DNA from: Alteromonas australica
GTDB taxonomy: Bacteria > Pseudomonadota > Gammaproteobacteria > Enterobacterales > Alteromonadaceae
NCBI RefSeq assembly: GCF_000730385.1
Contig: NZ_CP008849.1
Span: forward strand, 992,001 to 1,056,000
Length of the DNA: 64,000 bases
Direction: 5' to 3'
The notes under the pieces were generated by a model. The model was not told where the DNA came from, searched no databases, and was given only the letters and a program-made list of their open reading frames with translations. The translations under genes and the position numbers were made by a program. Positions 22,207-31,993 of the stretch are shown one piece after another (position 1 is the first letter of the stretch; each line of letters begins with the position of its first letter).

Positions 22207-23013
22207 ATGATTGAAATATCAGGTCTCGCTAAGCGCTTTGCGGTGGAAAACCCAAAGAAGCTTAGTGAACAGGAAAAAAAAGATCCACGTTTAAAAGGGC
22301 GCTTTTTTAATTCGGTGCGAGATGTGTCTTTTTCATGTGGAAAAGGCGAAGTGTTAGGGTTGCTTGGGCCGAATGGAGCAGGGAAAACCACGACCTTGCG
22401 TATTCTATCAACTGCATTAAAACCCGATAGTGGGTCAGTGAGCATTGACGGTGAAGATGTGCTGGCTAACCCATTAATTGCACGTAAAAAAATTGGCTTT
22501 TTATCCAGCTCTACTGGCTTATATGGACGCTTGTCAGGAAGAGAGAATATCGCTTACTTTGGCGAGCTACATGGCATTGATAAAAAGGTGATAGCAGAGC
22601 GTATTGATGAAATGGCAGATTTACTTGATATGCACAGTTTCCTTGATAGACGCGCTGAGAACTTCTCTTCTGGCATGAAACAAAAAACTTCCATTGCACG
22701 CGCGGTTATTCATGAGCCTGCACTCGTGGTACTAGATGAGCCAACCACGGGGCTTGATATTATGGCAACGGGCACGGTCATGGAATTTATCCAACGTCTT
22801 AAAGATAAAGGCACGCCAGTTATCTTTTCTACGCACCATTTAGATGAAGTGCAGTTATTGTGTGACCGCGTTACCGTTATTAATCAAGGCAAAACGGTGT
22901 TCAACGACACACTTTCTAACTTCGGTGCCCTGTCTGATGGGCAAATGCATCAAAGCTTTTTGAAGACCTTATCAATGGACACGGGAGACGCAGACAATGT
23001 GGTTAATCTTTAA
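22207..23013 (+). CDS. natA: ABC transporter ATP-binding protein, NatA-like
   Basis: The 268-residue ATPase has Walker A GPNGAGKTTT, the signature FSSGMKQKTSIARA, Walker B LVVLDEPTTGLD and the H-loop STHHLDEV. The start ATG at 22207-22209 is preceded by GAGGGA at a good distance. Together with the following permease, which it overlaps by 17 bp, it resembles the NatAB sodium or drug export systems. The substrate cannot be read from sequence. The symbol is by similarity only. Confidence 0.85.
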   Translation: MIEISGLAKRFAVENPKKLSEQEKKDPRLKGRFFNSVRDVSFSCGKGEVLGLLGPNGAGKTTTLRILSTALKPDSGSVSIDGEDVLANPLIARKKIGFLSSSTGLYGRLSGRENIAYFGELHGIDKKVIAERIDEMADLLDMHSFLDRRAENFSSGMKQKTSIARAVIHEPALVVLDEPTTGLDIMATGTVMEFIQRLKDKGTPVIFSTHHLDEVQLLCDRVTVINQGKTVFNDTLSNFGALSDGQMHQSFLKTLSMDTGDADNVVNL

Positions 23014-24193
23014 GAAGGAATTCAAAGAGCTATTGAGAGACAAAAAAACTATCATTTTTATGATTGGTTTACCTTTGTTATTTTTCCCTTTGATTTTTGG
23101 CGCAGTCATCTTTTTCATGAGTAACGCTGCAGATAAAGCAGAGAACGAGATATTAAAATACGCCATTGTGGGTGAAGCCTTTGCGCCAGAAATGGCTGCT
23201 CAGTTTTCCGCGCAACCCGACAAGTTCGAGCGTGTAGATATCGATAATTCCATTGACTATAAAGCGTTAATTAAATCGGAAACGGTTGATTTTGTTTTAG
23301 TGGTTCCAGAGGGTTTCAATAGTGAGGTGTTAACCTCGGGTCAGCATACGCTGAACCTTTATTTAAATGACGCTGGATTAAATCGCGTAGTGGGCAGGGT
23401 GTCAGAAATAGTCGATGTGTATATTGATGAATTTCAATCGACGGCGTTTGCGCAATTAGGCTTAAATGAAGATCAGCAAGCCGCGTTGCTTGCACCAATT
23501 GTACTAGAAAAACAAAACGTGGCAGACGACAGAGAGGTATGGGGTGAGCGCATTGGCGGCATGTTGCCTTATATTATCTTTATTTTATGCCTACAGGGCG
23601 CTATGGCTCCCGCTGCCGATTTAGGTGCAGGTGAAAAAGAAAGGGGAACTTTAGAGACCTTACTTATTTCACCTATGGATCGCTACAAGCTAGTCCTTGG
23701 GAAGTTTTTTACTATTAGTTGTGCGGGGCTGATCACCGCATTAATCACTGTGTCGTCCATGGCCATGTGGGGAATTGTGTTGTCACAAGGGATGGCGATA
23801 GAGTTTGTGGTTGAAATTATGTCGATGATTGGCATTATCGACTTCGTGCTTATCTTCCTCATGCTAATTCCTGTAGTCGCGATTTTTGCCGCCGTGCTTT
23901 TGTCGCTTTCCATTTATGCTCGGTCATTCAAAGAAGCCCAGAGTTATATGGGGTCTTTAATAATGGTAGTGATATTTCCTGTCATTATTGCATTGATGCC
24001 TGGCGTTGAACTCAAAGGCGGTTGGGTATGGGTACCTTTAACCAATGTTGCTTTGGCGATGAAAGAGTTATTTAAAGGCACAATGGATTATTTTGCATTG
24101 TTTGGCATTTTTACTTCTACTGCAGTCATCGCGGGCGCGCTTATTGCGTTTTGCGTTCACTGGTTCAATAAGGAAAAAGTGCTATTTAGGTAA
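22997..24193 (+). CDS. natB: ABC-2 type permease, NatB-like
   Basis: The 398-residue membrane protein has one N-terminal membrane helix (FMIGLPLLFFPLIFGAVIFF). A large extracytoplasmic domain follows (about residues 45-180), then five or six C-terminal helices. The conserved GAGEKERGTLETLLISPM segment after the second helix is typical of ABC-2 exporters of the NatB/YhaP kind. It is translationally coupled to the ATPase (17-bp overlap) and followed by a terminator, so the two genes form a complete operon. Confidence 0.85.
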   Translation: MWLIFKKEFKELLRDKKTIIFMIGLPLLFFPLIFGAVIFFMSNAADKAENEILKYAIVGEAFAPEMAAQFSAQPDKFERVDIDNSIDYKALIKSETVDFVLVVPEGFNSEVLTSGQHTLNLYLNDAGLNRVVGRVSEIVDVYIDEFQSTAFAQLGLNEDQQAALLAPIVLEKQNVADDREVWGERIGGMLPYIIFILCLQGAMAPAADLGAGEKERGTLETLLISPMDRYKLVLGKFFTISCAGLITALITVSSMAMWGIVLSQGMAIEFVVEIMSMIGIIDFVLIFLMLIPVVAIFAAVLLSLSIYARSFKEAQSYMGSLIMVVIFPVIIALMPGVELKGGWVWVPLTNVALAMKELFKGTMDYFALFGIFTSTAVIAGALIAFCVHWFNKEKVLFR

Positions 24194-24217
24194 GCCATCC
24201 TTAAAATATCATCGAGT

Positions 24218-24254
24218 AAGCCAGTGAGAAGCTTTGTATTTTCGCTGGCTTTTT
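24218..24254 (+). terminator. Terminator after natAB
   Basis: Arms 24218-24230 and 24239-24251 pair over 13 positions with two wobble pairs and an 8-nt loop, followed by TTTTT. Confidence 0.8.
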
Positions 24255-24311
24255 ATTGCGTCATGATTTTGATGCATTAGTACATACACCTTAATACGCT
24301 CACCTTAACGC

Positions 24312-24623
24312 TTAGGCATGAAAATCGATGCGCTTTATAACGTCTTCCCACCCAGGGGGGACTTTTCCTTGAAGTACATAAGAGTAAGCAAGTAACTCGG
24401 CAATCACAAAATACAAGGATTCTGGAATATCTTGCCCTACATCAAGGTTACCAAGTACTTCACTTAAATAGGGGTCTTCATGCACAAGAACGCCAGTCTC
24501 GTGAGCCATGTCGATAATGGCTTGTGCTAAATCGCCATAGCCTTTAGACACCACCTTGGGTGCATTCTTTTTATCACTACTGTCATACTTTAAACCAATA
24601 GCGCGTTTTGCTTTATCACTCAT
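24312..24623 (-). CDS. FlhB C-terminal-domain-like protein (FlhX type)
   Basis: This 103-residue protein matches the cytoplasmic C-terminal domain of the flagellar export switch FlhB/YscU: AIGLKYDSSDKKNAPKVVSKGYGDLAQAIIDMA, then GVLVHEDPYLSEVL. It lacks the membrane part. The NPTH autocleavage site at the start of the FlhB domain is also absent; the equivalent position is LKYD. Such stand-alone domains occur beside FliK-like proteins in several proteobacteria and may tune export substrate switching. It overlaps the FliK-like gene by 4 bp. No other flagellar genes are in the window. Confidence 0.85.
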   Translation of the reverse strand: MSDKAKRAIGLKYDSSDKKNAPKVVSKGYGDLAQAIIDMAHETGVLVHEDPYLSEVLGNLDVGQDIPESLYFVIAELLAYSYVLQGKVPPGWEDVIKRIDFHA

Positions 24624-27025
24624 ACGCGAGTCTCAAAGATTGAATGTGGACGCGTGCTCAAGGTAGTTGGGATACTCCCTTGTTGAAAGCTGGAAGAAGC
24701 GACTTCTAGCCCTAATTCGGCCAAGCGCTGTTTTAAATAAGGAAGCGTATCGCCAATGCGGGCCACTATGGTTTGGTTCGACGCATACAGATCAAGGGTA
24801 ATGGTGTCGCCTTTAATCTTTGATTTGGCCAGCACTTCACCTATCTCACCAATATCTAATTTCATGGTCACATGCCACAAGCTTTGCTTACCTTTTTCTT
24901 TTCCTTTCGCGCCGTGGTGGTCTGGCTCACGTTGAATGAGCAGTTCTGGGGCAGCCGCATGCTGAGATACGGACGGCAAAATATAGTAAAAGTTGTCTTG
25001 CCCCTGAATGCGTGATTCTACCTGCGATACTTTATGTTGCTGGTGGTTCGCTAATAGGGTTTTCAAATTGTTGAGTATATTTGTGCGACTGTCCAAATTA
25101 GCAAAATCTTGCGCCACACGGCTGGTGGCACCCTGAGTATTCGTGGTTGCCCCTAACGTTCGGCTGATAACGCTGTCTGGTAAATCTATCTGAGCTTTTA
25201 GGCTTGGCTGACGTTGTAGTGCACGCCCGGCTAAGGATACTTGCAATAAGGCCACCAAGCCCTGAACGAAATTAGACGCGGCAATTGGACTATTCAAGGT
25301 AGTTGGCGTGGCAAGTAATGCTGGGGATAACAACATGCTTTGTATACGGCTAGCGAGGTTGGCATCCTGTTTAACCATGTCTGGGTGATTCGGGGTTGAC
25401 GTGGAATTTTCAGAGTGTGTGTCTGCTACACTATTTTTTGCTTGTGAGCCGGACGATAAAGCATCTGACATCTTACTGGTGTCGTATTGAGCTTGCCCAG
25501 GCGAGCCTTGGCTAACCTGTGGTTTAGGTTTATTGACACTGCTTAAAAGCAAATTTGCCAGTTGACCAAGGGTGTGTTTAACACTTCTCTCTTGTGGAAG
25601 CGCTTTGGCATTCGTTGGGGCCGCTTCATCGGTTAATTCTGTCGTTGGGACTTCAGAATGCGCTGGCGTGATGGTGGCCTCAGTATGAGGGGGCAGAGCA
25701 TTGGGGCGCGTGACAGGTACCTTTGCATGCAAAGAGTCAATATGTTGCTTCATCTGCGAGATAAAGCGTTGAGTATGGGGCGATAAGGTTTCTGAATGAG
25801 CGGTAGGGCTAGTACTGCCTTGGCCGTTTAATACGCTGAGCAGTTGCGTTAATGCCTGCTGGGTCGAACCGGATTGACTCAATAAGGTGCGAGACACTGC
25901 TAAAATCGTTTGGTGAATGTCTGAACCCTTCAACTGCGTAGCGTTGCCTGTGGATGAAAGCGATTTACCAGGTATGTTGGCCTCGGTAATTGCACCATTA
26001 TTTGTTTTATCTACAGGGGAGGGCGTTGTCAGAATTTGAGCGTTGGGCACCTTGTTAGACAAGGCTTTCTCAGAAAAAGAGGCGGTATTGAGTAACGCGT
26101 TCGCCATATTTGATTGTAATACGCCCTGTAATGACGGAGGCAACGGCGCCTTTGCCAGTACGTTTGTGACCGCGCTTACGCTTTTCAACGTGTTCCCTTG
26201 TAGTGCCAGATGAGACGCTTGTTGAACGGTATTGCCTTGAGCGATTGCCGGTATATTGCGCTCGATGGTTGGCGGCAGCGCAGTACTAGAGTGGTTAAAT
26301 GCGACGCCCTTATGATTAAGTGCGCCCATCATCAGATTTTGAAGGCTGGTTTCCCCTGCTTTACTTTTGGTCGCGAGAGAAAGCGTACTGTTTATTGTTG
26401 TTTGACTGCGTAATGAGGATGTCTGCTCTTGTGGCGCTACTGTTACCTTTATGTTGTTAGTGCCGTCACCGCTTATGCTGATATTGACTTTTTTACCAGG
26501 GGTAAACACCTCCGTGAGCAATGGGTTATTGGATGCGTTTTGTCGTTCTACAGGCAGTGAAATGCGGCCACCTTTGGGCAGGTTTAGTGAAAGGCTAGCG
26601 TCATTTATTGATGAAACCGTTGCGGGAATAGTGGCAGCAACTTGGGTGTTTTTCACAATTAAACTGGCAAGCTCTTTACTAATAAGTGCTAGCTGTTGCG
26701 GGGTTTGAGGCGCTGACTGAGCCCCCGAGTTTTGCGTGCTTATGATGGCTGTTGGGGAGGTATTTGCCCCTTGATTGAGCACGGCAAGCTGCAAGGCGGC
26801 CGACTTAGGTAACGTTAAAGACGGTGGCAGCTGGATATTCGCCACGGTTTGCTGATGAGACTTAATGGCCAGAATGTTTTCCGGAAGCCTCGCGATGGTT
26901 ACCTCAGCAGCAGTTGCAAGGCGCGTAGCAAGAGAAAGCTGCCCAGCCACATTTGCGGTCGATGACGCTGCCTGCCCGGAGGGCTGGGTAATTTGCGAAA
27001 GAATGAAAGAAAGTTGAGATATCAT
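24620..27025 (-). CDS. FliK-like flagellar hook-length control protein
   Basis: The 801-residue protein is mostly low-complexity sequence rich in Gln, Ser, Thr, Asn and Pro. Its C-terminal 110 residues form a FliK-type domain (LWHVTMKLDIGEIGEVLAKSKIKG, ITLDLYASNQTIVARIGDTLPYLKQRLAELGLEV). FliK is a molecular ruler that is secreted and then triggers the FlhB switch. Coupling with the FlhB-like protein downstream fits this. It is longer than typical FliK (about 400-600 residues), with the extra length in the flexible part. It could be a second FliK-like protein rather than the main ruler. Confidence 0.78.
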   Translation of the reverse strand: MISQLSFILSQITQPSGQAASSTANVAGQLSLATRLATAAEVTIARLPENILAIKSHQQTVANIQLPPSLTLPKSAALQLAVLNQGANTSPTAIISTQNSGAQSAPQTPQQLALISKELASLIVKNTQVAATIPATVSSINDASLSLNLPKGGRISLPVERQNASNNPLLTEVFTPGKKVNISISGDGTNNIKVTVAPQEQTSSLRSQTTINSTLSLATKSKAGETSLQNLMMGALNHKGVAFNHSSTALPPTIERNIPAIAQGNTVQQASHLALQGNTLKSVSAVTNVLAKAPLPPSLQGVLQSNMANALLNTASFSEKALSNKVPNAQILTTPSPVDKTNNGAITEANIPGKSLSSTGNATQLKGSDIHQTILAVSRTLLSQSGSTQQALTQLLSVLNGQGSTSPTAHSETLSPHTQRFISQMKQHIDSLHAKVPVTRPNALPPHTEATITPAHSEVPTTELTDEAAPTNAKALPQERSVKHTLGQLANLLLSSVNKPKPQVSQGSPGQAQYDTSKMSDALSSGSQAKNSVADTHSENSTSTPNHPDMVKQDANLASRIQSMLLSPALLATPTTLNSPIAASNFVQGLVALLQVSLAGRALQRQPSLKAQIDLPDSVISRTLGATTNTQGATSRVAQDFANLDSRTNILNNLKTLLANHQQHKVSQVESRIQGQDNFYYILPSVSQHAAAPELLIQREPDHHGAKGKEKGKQSLWHVTMKLDIGEIGEVLAKSKIKGDTITLDLYASNQTIVARIGDTLPYLKQRLAELGLEVASSSFQQGSIPTTLSTRPHSIFETRV

Positions 27026-27208
27026 AGGTCATATATCGGCACGGTATCGGCGAAGTTTAGTTGAGTCAGGAGAATCTTCATCACTGCCTGCGTGCTTTAT
27101 CCTTGTCCTTGAAGTAAATCATATTTAATCGATTTTCGCGACTGCGAAATTTGCCGTGTGTGGTAAACTAGCGCGGATTTGAATAGTGACTGAAGATGAG
27201 GAGTGCGT

Positions 27209-27835
27209 TTGTCCGGTTTACGTATATCTGGGCTTACCTGCGTAAAGCGGGATCGCGTGTTGTTCGAGGCATTAAATTTCCAATTGATGCCTGGCGAACT
27301 CTTATATTTGCGCGGGCCAAACGGGGCAGGTAAAACAAGCCTGTTGCGTATTATTACCGGGTTAAGCGAGCCTGAATCGGGAGAGGTCTGTTACGACAAT
27401 ACGCCCATTGCTTCATCGCATTCCTTTTTAAGTGCGTTGATATACTTAGGTCACAAAGCTGGTTTGAATGGCGCTTTGTCGGCCATGGATAACTTGCAGT
27501 TTTGGTTAGCGCAACACGGCGCTGAAGTTGCTCCCAGCGGTATTTACGCCGTTTTAGAAACCTTGGGGCTAGTGGGCTTGGAAGATATCCCGGTTCGACT
27601 ACTGTCGGCTGGCCAGCAGCGACGCGTAGCGCTAAGCCGTTTATGGCTGAAGCCAGCAAAAATATGGGTGTTAGACGAACCTTTTACCGCACTAGATATA
27701 GCAGGTATTGCATGGCTTGAAAGGCAATTTAAGCAGCATGTAGATAACGGGGGCATGATAATTACAACCTCGCATCAGCCCTTGTCAGAAAACGCAGGAA
27801 AGCATTCCACATTAGATTTGGAGTATCGCTTTTGA
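27209..27835 (+). CDS. ccmA: Heme exporter ATP-binding protein CcmA
   Basis: CcmA (208 residues from the preferred start) is the ATPase of the CcmABCD complex that loads heme onto CcmE for cytochrome c maturation. Walker A GPNGAGKTS, the signature LSAGQQRRVALSRL and Walker B WVLDEPFTALD are intact. I prefer TTG at 27209, because GAGGAG lies 5 nt before it; the GTG at 27203 would overlap that ribosome site. It opens a tightly packed operon of nine ccm genes. Confidence 0.95.
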   Translation: MSGLRISGLTCVKRDRVLFEALNFQLMPGELLYLRGPNGAGKTSLLRIITGLSEPESGEVCYDNTPIASSHSFLSALIYLGHKAGLNGALSAMDNLQFWLAQHGAEVAPSGIYAVLETLGLVGLEDIPVRLLSAGQQRRVALSRLWLKPAKIWVLDEPFTALDIAGIAWLERQFKQHVDNGGMIITTSHQPLSENAGKHSTLDLEYRF

Positions 27836-28500
27836 AGCACTTATTACTAGGCATCGCTCGCCGGGATGTGCGTATTGCCTTTCAGCAGAAAGCAGAGTTA
27901 GTGCAACCCATTATGTTTTTACTCATGGTGGTTACCCTCTTTCCTCTTGGTGTCAGCCCAGCGCCAGAAACCCTTCAGCGCATTGGGCCAGGGGTTATTT
28001 GGATTGCGGCTATTTTGTCATCATTATTAAGCATGGACAGATTGTTTCGAGAAGATTTCAATGATGGTTCATTGGAACAATACATGTTGTCAGGTATGCC
28101 GCTAAGTGGTGTGGCCGCAGTCAAAGTGCTTGTTCACTGGCTGATTAGTTTTCTTCCTTTGCTGGTATTATCCCCGTTATTGGCGGTGTTTTTGAACTTA
28201 ACCGTTGATATGTACGTTGCGCTTATCGCCACATTAATCTTGGGCACGCCCTTACTGTCATTTGTTGGCGCGATTGCCGTAGGGTTAACCGTTGGGCTTC
28301 AACGGGGAGGGCTTTTGCTTGCGCTGCTATTGATTCCGGTGTTTATTCCATTATTAATCTTCGCAACGTCGGCGGTAGATTCCGCTGCACTGCAATTACC
28401 TTATTACTCCCAACTTGCTATTATAGGCGCCATGCTGTTGTTGGCAGCGGCCTCAGCGCCATTTGCCATAGCTTATTCTTTAAAAGTGAGTCAAAACTGA
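27832..28500 (+). CDS. ccmB: Heme exporter membrane protein CcmB
   Basis: CcmB (222 residues) is the six-helix permease-like partner of CcmA. The sequence has six hydrophobic segments and the family segment AAILSSLLSMDRLFREDFNDGSLEQ. The start is TTG at 27832, overlapping the ccmA stop, with GGAG upstream. Confidence 0.96.
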   Translation: MKHLLLGIARRDVRIAFQQKAELVQPIMFLLMVVTLFPLGVSPAPETLQRIGPGVIWIAAILSSLLSMDRLFREDFNDGSLEQYMLSGMPLSGVAAVKVLVHWLISFLPLLVLSPLLAVFLNLTVDMYVALIATLILGTPLLSFVGAIAVGLTVGLQRGGLLLALLLIPVFIPLLIFATSAVDSAALQLPYYSQLAIIGAMLLLAAASAPFAIAYSLKVSQN

Positions 28501-29246
28501 TGTGGAAGTGGTTACATCCCTACGCGAAAACAGAAAATGCTTACCAGTTGTGTTTAACTCTACAACCTTGGTTTTGGGTTGGCGCAGGTGTGTGTTTAAC
28601 CCTAGGCACGATTTGGGGGCTTGCCTTCGCGCCTCAGGATTACCAACAAGGTGATTCATTTCGAATTATTTATATTCACGTGCCAAGTGCGATTTTATCC
28701 ATGAGTACTTATGTTGCAATGGCAGTAGCTGCGCTAGTAGGCATGGTGTGGCAATGGCGAACCGCCTATATGGCGATGATTGCTATGGCGCCTGTAGGCG
28801 CGGTGATGACATTCATTGCGCTGTTTACCGGCGCAGCGTGGGGTAAACCTATGTGGGGTGCTTGGTGGGTATGGGACGCAAGGCTTACCTCTGAATTAAT
28901 ACTGTTATTTTTATACATAGGGGTTATCGCTCTGTATGGAGCCTTTGAAGATAAACAACAAGGCGGCAAAGCAGCCGGTATAATGGCGCTAGTTGGGGTA
29001 GTCAATATTCCTATTATTCATTACTCAGTTGAGTGGTGGAATACACTGCATCAAGGTGCCACTATCAGTAAATTCGACAACCCGTCTATTGCTCCTGAAA
29101 TGTTGTGGCCATTGCTTATTAATTTAGCTGGGTTCGCGTTTTTTATTGCTGCGGTGACGACAGTAAGGCTTCGTAGCGAAATTGTTTTACGAGAAATGCA
29201 TAGGCCATGGGTAAAACGCCTTGCAGATGAATCAGGAGTAGCGTGA
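28500..29246 (+). CDS. ccmC: Heme-handling protein CcmC
   Basis: CcmC (248 residues) presents heme to CcmE in the inner membrane. It has six membrane helices and the tryptophan-rich WGAWWVWDARLTSELILLFLYIG motif, flanked by the heme-ligand histidines (IYIHVPSA and PIIHYSVEWW). The ATG overlaps the ccmB stop by one base. Confidence 0.97.
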   Translation: MWKWLHPYAKTENAYQLCLTLQPWFWVGAGVCLTLGTIWGLAFAPQDYQQGDSFRIIYIHVPSAILSMSTYVAMAVAALVGMVWQWRTAYMAMIAMAPVGAVMTFIALFTGAAWGKPMWGAWWVWDARLTSELILLFLYIGVIALYGAFEDKQQGGKAAGIMALVGVVNIPIIHYSVEWWNTLHQGATISKFDNPSIAPEMLWPLLINLAGFAFFIAAVTTVRLRSEIVLREMHRPWVKRLADESGVA

Positions 29247-29467
29247 TGCAGTTTGATTCTTTTTCATCGTTCATCCATATGGGTGGCTACGCCTTTTACG
29301 TGTGGCTATCATTTGCCGTCAGCTTCGGTGTCATGGCAGTGTTAGTTTTTGCCAGCTACCAGCAACATAAGTCCCATCTGAAATCGGTAGTTTTAGAGCA
29401 AGAACGTCAGCAGCGTATAAAGCGCGCTAAACAAAATGCCGCTGTTTCAGCATCCCATGACCGTTAG
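29246..29467 (+). CDS. ccmD: Heme exporter accessory protein CcmD
   Basis: CcmD (73 residues) is a small single-helix protein that holds the CcmABC-CcmE complex together. It has MGGYAFYVWLSFAVSFGVM as the membrane segment and a basic cytoplasmic tail. AGGAG lies 7 nt before the ATG at 29246; a GTG one codon earlier is the alternative start. Confidence 0.93.
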   Translation: MQFDSFSSFIHMGGYAFYVWLSFAVSFGVMAVLVFASYQQHKSHLKSVVLEQERQQRIKRAKQNAAVSASHDR

Positions 29468-29496
29468 ATTTATCAGATATTAAGTGAGTGAGTTTC

Positions 29497-29979
29497 ATGA
29501 ATCCAAGAAGAAAGCAGCGCTTGGCCGCCGTTGGAACAATCGTGGTACTTGTGGGTGCTGCAATTGGTTTAATGCTGTACGCATTGAACGATAGTATCGA
29601 CCTGTTCTACACACCTAGCGAAATCATTGAGGGAAAAAATGGTCAAAAACCACAGGTAGGTCAACGCTTGCGTATTGGTGGAATGGTGGTGCCTGGAAGT
29701 GTTAGCCGTGATAATGAAAGTTTAGCGGTCACGTTCCAGCTTATGGACACCGGGCCCACAGTGACAGTGTCTTACAAGGGTATTTTGCCTGACTTGTTTA
29801 GAGAAGGTCAGGGCATTGTCGCCACTGGTGTATTAACTGGCACTTCGCGTATTGAAGCTCAAGAGGTATTGGCGAAGCATGATGAAGAGTACATGCCGCC
29901 TGAATTAGCTGAAAAAATGAAGGGTATCAAACACGTTAAGCCGGAAAATACACCCCAGTACGACACTGAGGGTCTGTAG
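29497..29979 (+). CDS. ccmE: Periplasmic heme chaperone CcmE
   Basis: CcmE (160 residues from ATG 29497) binds heme covalently in the periplasm and passes it to CcmF. The N-terminal anchor, the OB-fold core and the heme-attachment motif [11 protein letters not shown] (His plus downstream Tyr) are present. A GTG at 29488 would add three residues, but the ribosome site favours the ATG. Confidence 0.97.
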   Translation: MNPRRKQRLAAVGTIVVLVGAAIGLMLYALNDSIDLFYTPSEIIEGKNGQKPQVGQRLRIGGMVVPGSVSRDNESLAVTFQLMDTGPTVTVSYKGILPDLFREGQGIVATGVLTGTSRIEAQEVLAKHDEEYMPPELAEKMKGIKHVKPENTPQYDTEGL

Positions 29980-29980
29980 T

Positions 29981-31993
29981 ATGGTTCCTGAAATTGGTAA
30001 CATCTCCCTCACGTTAGCGTTAGTTGTGTCGATATTGCTGGCGATTTATCCGCTTTGGGGGGCGCAACGTCAACACGAAAACTTAATGGCAACAGCTAAG
30101 CCATTAGCAATAGGCTTGTTTCTGTTTACGCTTATCGCTTACGTATGCTTAACCTACGCGTTCGTGAACGATGATTTCAGTGTTGCATATGTGGCGCAGC
30201 ATTCTAATAGTAAACTGCCCATATATTACAAAATAACCGCGGTATGGGGTGGCCATGAAGGCTCTTTCCTATTGTGGGTATTGATGCTTTCAATTTGGAC
30301 AGTTGCAGTCGCTATTTTTAGTAAAGGTATCCCGCTTGCTATGGTTGCGCGGGTGCTTTCCGTATTAGGTATGGTGGGTATTGGATTTTATCTTTTCATG
30401 TTGCTAACCTCCAATCCCTTCGACAGCATGCTCCCCTTTTTCCCTGTTGATGGCCGTGATTTAAATCCTCTGCTACAAGATTTCGGCATGATTATCCATC
30501 CCCCCATGCTTTATATGGGCTACGTGGGCTTTTCTGTGGCATTTGCATTTGCTATTTCAGCGTTGATTTCAGGGCAACTTGATTCTACTTGGGCACGCTG
30601 GTCACGACCTTGGGTGATTGCCGCGTGGGCCTTTCTCACTGTGGGTATTGCATTAGGTAGCTGGTGGGCATACTACGAGCTTGGCTGGGGCGGCTGGTGG
30701 TTTTGGGATCCGGTAGAAAATGCCTCTTTCATGCCCTGGCTTGTTGGTACGGCGCTAATGCATTCACTTGCCGTTACTGAAAAACGAAAAGCTTTCAAGT
30801 CGTGGACCGTGTTGTTAGCCATTGCCGCCTTTAGCTTAAGTCTGCTAGGTACATTTTTAGTACGTTCAGGGGTTATTGTGTCGGTGCACTCGTTTGCCAG
30901 TGATCCCACCCGAGGTTTGTTTATTCTTGGTATCCTCATTGTACTGTGCGGGTTTGGTTTGTTGCTTTACGCCTTACGAGCGTCGTCGTTGAAAAGCCCT
31001 GGTAGCTACAACGCATTTTCTCGTGAAGTGATGCTAATGGGAAACAACGTATTTTTGTGTGCCGCTACCATAGTGGTGTTGCTGGGTACGCTATTACCTT
31101 TAGTGCACAAAGAACTGGGGCTAGGCAGTATTTCTGTTGGAGCGCCTTTCTTTAATCAAATGTTTACGCTACTTATCGTGCCATTCGTATTGATGTTGGG
31201 GCTAGGCCCGCTAACTCGTTGGAAACAACAACGGGTTTCTGCTCTGAAGAATCAAATGCTTATTGCCGCTGGCTTGGCAATAAGTGCCGGCCTTTTAGTT
31301 AACTTTGCCTACGACACCCCAAGTTATATGGGGATACTAGGCATGATATTGGTATTTTGGATTTTGGTTACAACGGTGCAAGAAGTTCTGCAGCGGTTGT
31401 CTGCATTGCCCACTGATACGGGGGCATTGTCGAAACTTCGAACGCTAACCCCTAGTCACTGGGGAATGGTTTTAGGCCATGTTGGGTTTGCAATTAGTAT
31501 TATCGGTATTACTCTGGTTTCAAACTACGAATCAGAACGTGATGTGCGTATGGAAGTGGGCGAAACGGTGTCTTTAGGCGGCTATGATTTCACATTTGTT
31601 GATGTCCTTGATGCTAATGGGCCTAACTACACCGCTGATGCCGGTGTCTTTGATGTCACTCAAAACGGTGAGTCTGTCGCTAGATTAACACCTGAAAAGC
31701 GCCTTTATACGGTACAGCGCATGCCAATGACAGAGGCGGCTATTCATTCAACCATTAGCCGTGATTTGTTCATTGCCATGGGAGAGCCTTTAGATGATGG
31801 TGCCTGGGCTATTCGTATTTATATCAAACCCTTTGTGGTGTGGCTGTGGGCCGGTGCCGTGGTGATGGCAATAGGGGGAATCTGCTCCATTTCTGACAAG
31901 CGCTACCGAATGGCAAAATCGAAAAAAATAAAGGGGACATTAGCAAAAATAGTTAAATCGAGTAGCCCCTCTACGCAAGGAGAAGCGCAATGA
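29981..31993 (+). CDS. ccmF: Cytochrome c heme lyase subunit CcmF
   Basis: CcmF (670 residues) is the core of the heme ligation complex. It has about 15 membrane segments, the WGGHEGSFLLWVL segment and the WWD motif WGGWWFWDPVENASFMPWL. The start lies one base after the ccmE stop. Length and motif order are standard. Confidence 0.98.
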   Translation: MVPEIGNISLTLALVVSILLAIYPLWGAQRQHENLMATAKPLAIGLFLFTLIAYVCLTYAFVNDDFSVAYVAQHSNSKLPIYYKITAVWGGHEGSFLLWVLMLSIWTVAVAIFSKGIPLAMVARVLSVLGMVGIGFYLFMLLTSNPFDSMLPFFPVDGRDLNPLLQDFGMIIHPPMLYMGYVGFSVAFAFAISALISGQLDSTWARWSRPWVIAAWAFLTVGIALGSWWAYYELGWGGWWFWDPVENASFMPWLVGTALMHSLAVTEKRKAFKSWTVLLAIAAFSLSLLGTFLVRSGVIVSVHSFASDPTRGLFILGILIVLCGFGLLLYALRASSLKSPGSYNAFSREVMLMGNNVFLCAATIVVLLGTLLPLVHKELGLGSISVGAPFFNQMFTLLIVPFVLMLGLGPLTRWKQQRVSALKNQMLIAAGLAISAGLLVNFAYDTPSYMGILGMILVFWILVTTVQEVLQRLSALPTDTGALSKLRTLTPSHWGMVLGHVGFAISIIGITLVSNYESERDVRMEVGETVSLGGYDFTFVDVLDANGPNYTADAGVFDVTQNGESVARLTPEKRLYTVQRMPMTEAAIHSTISRDLFIAMGEPLDDGAWAIRIYIKPFVVWLWAGAVVMAIGGICSISDKRYRMAKSKKIKGTLAKIVKSSSPSTQGEAQ

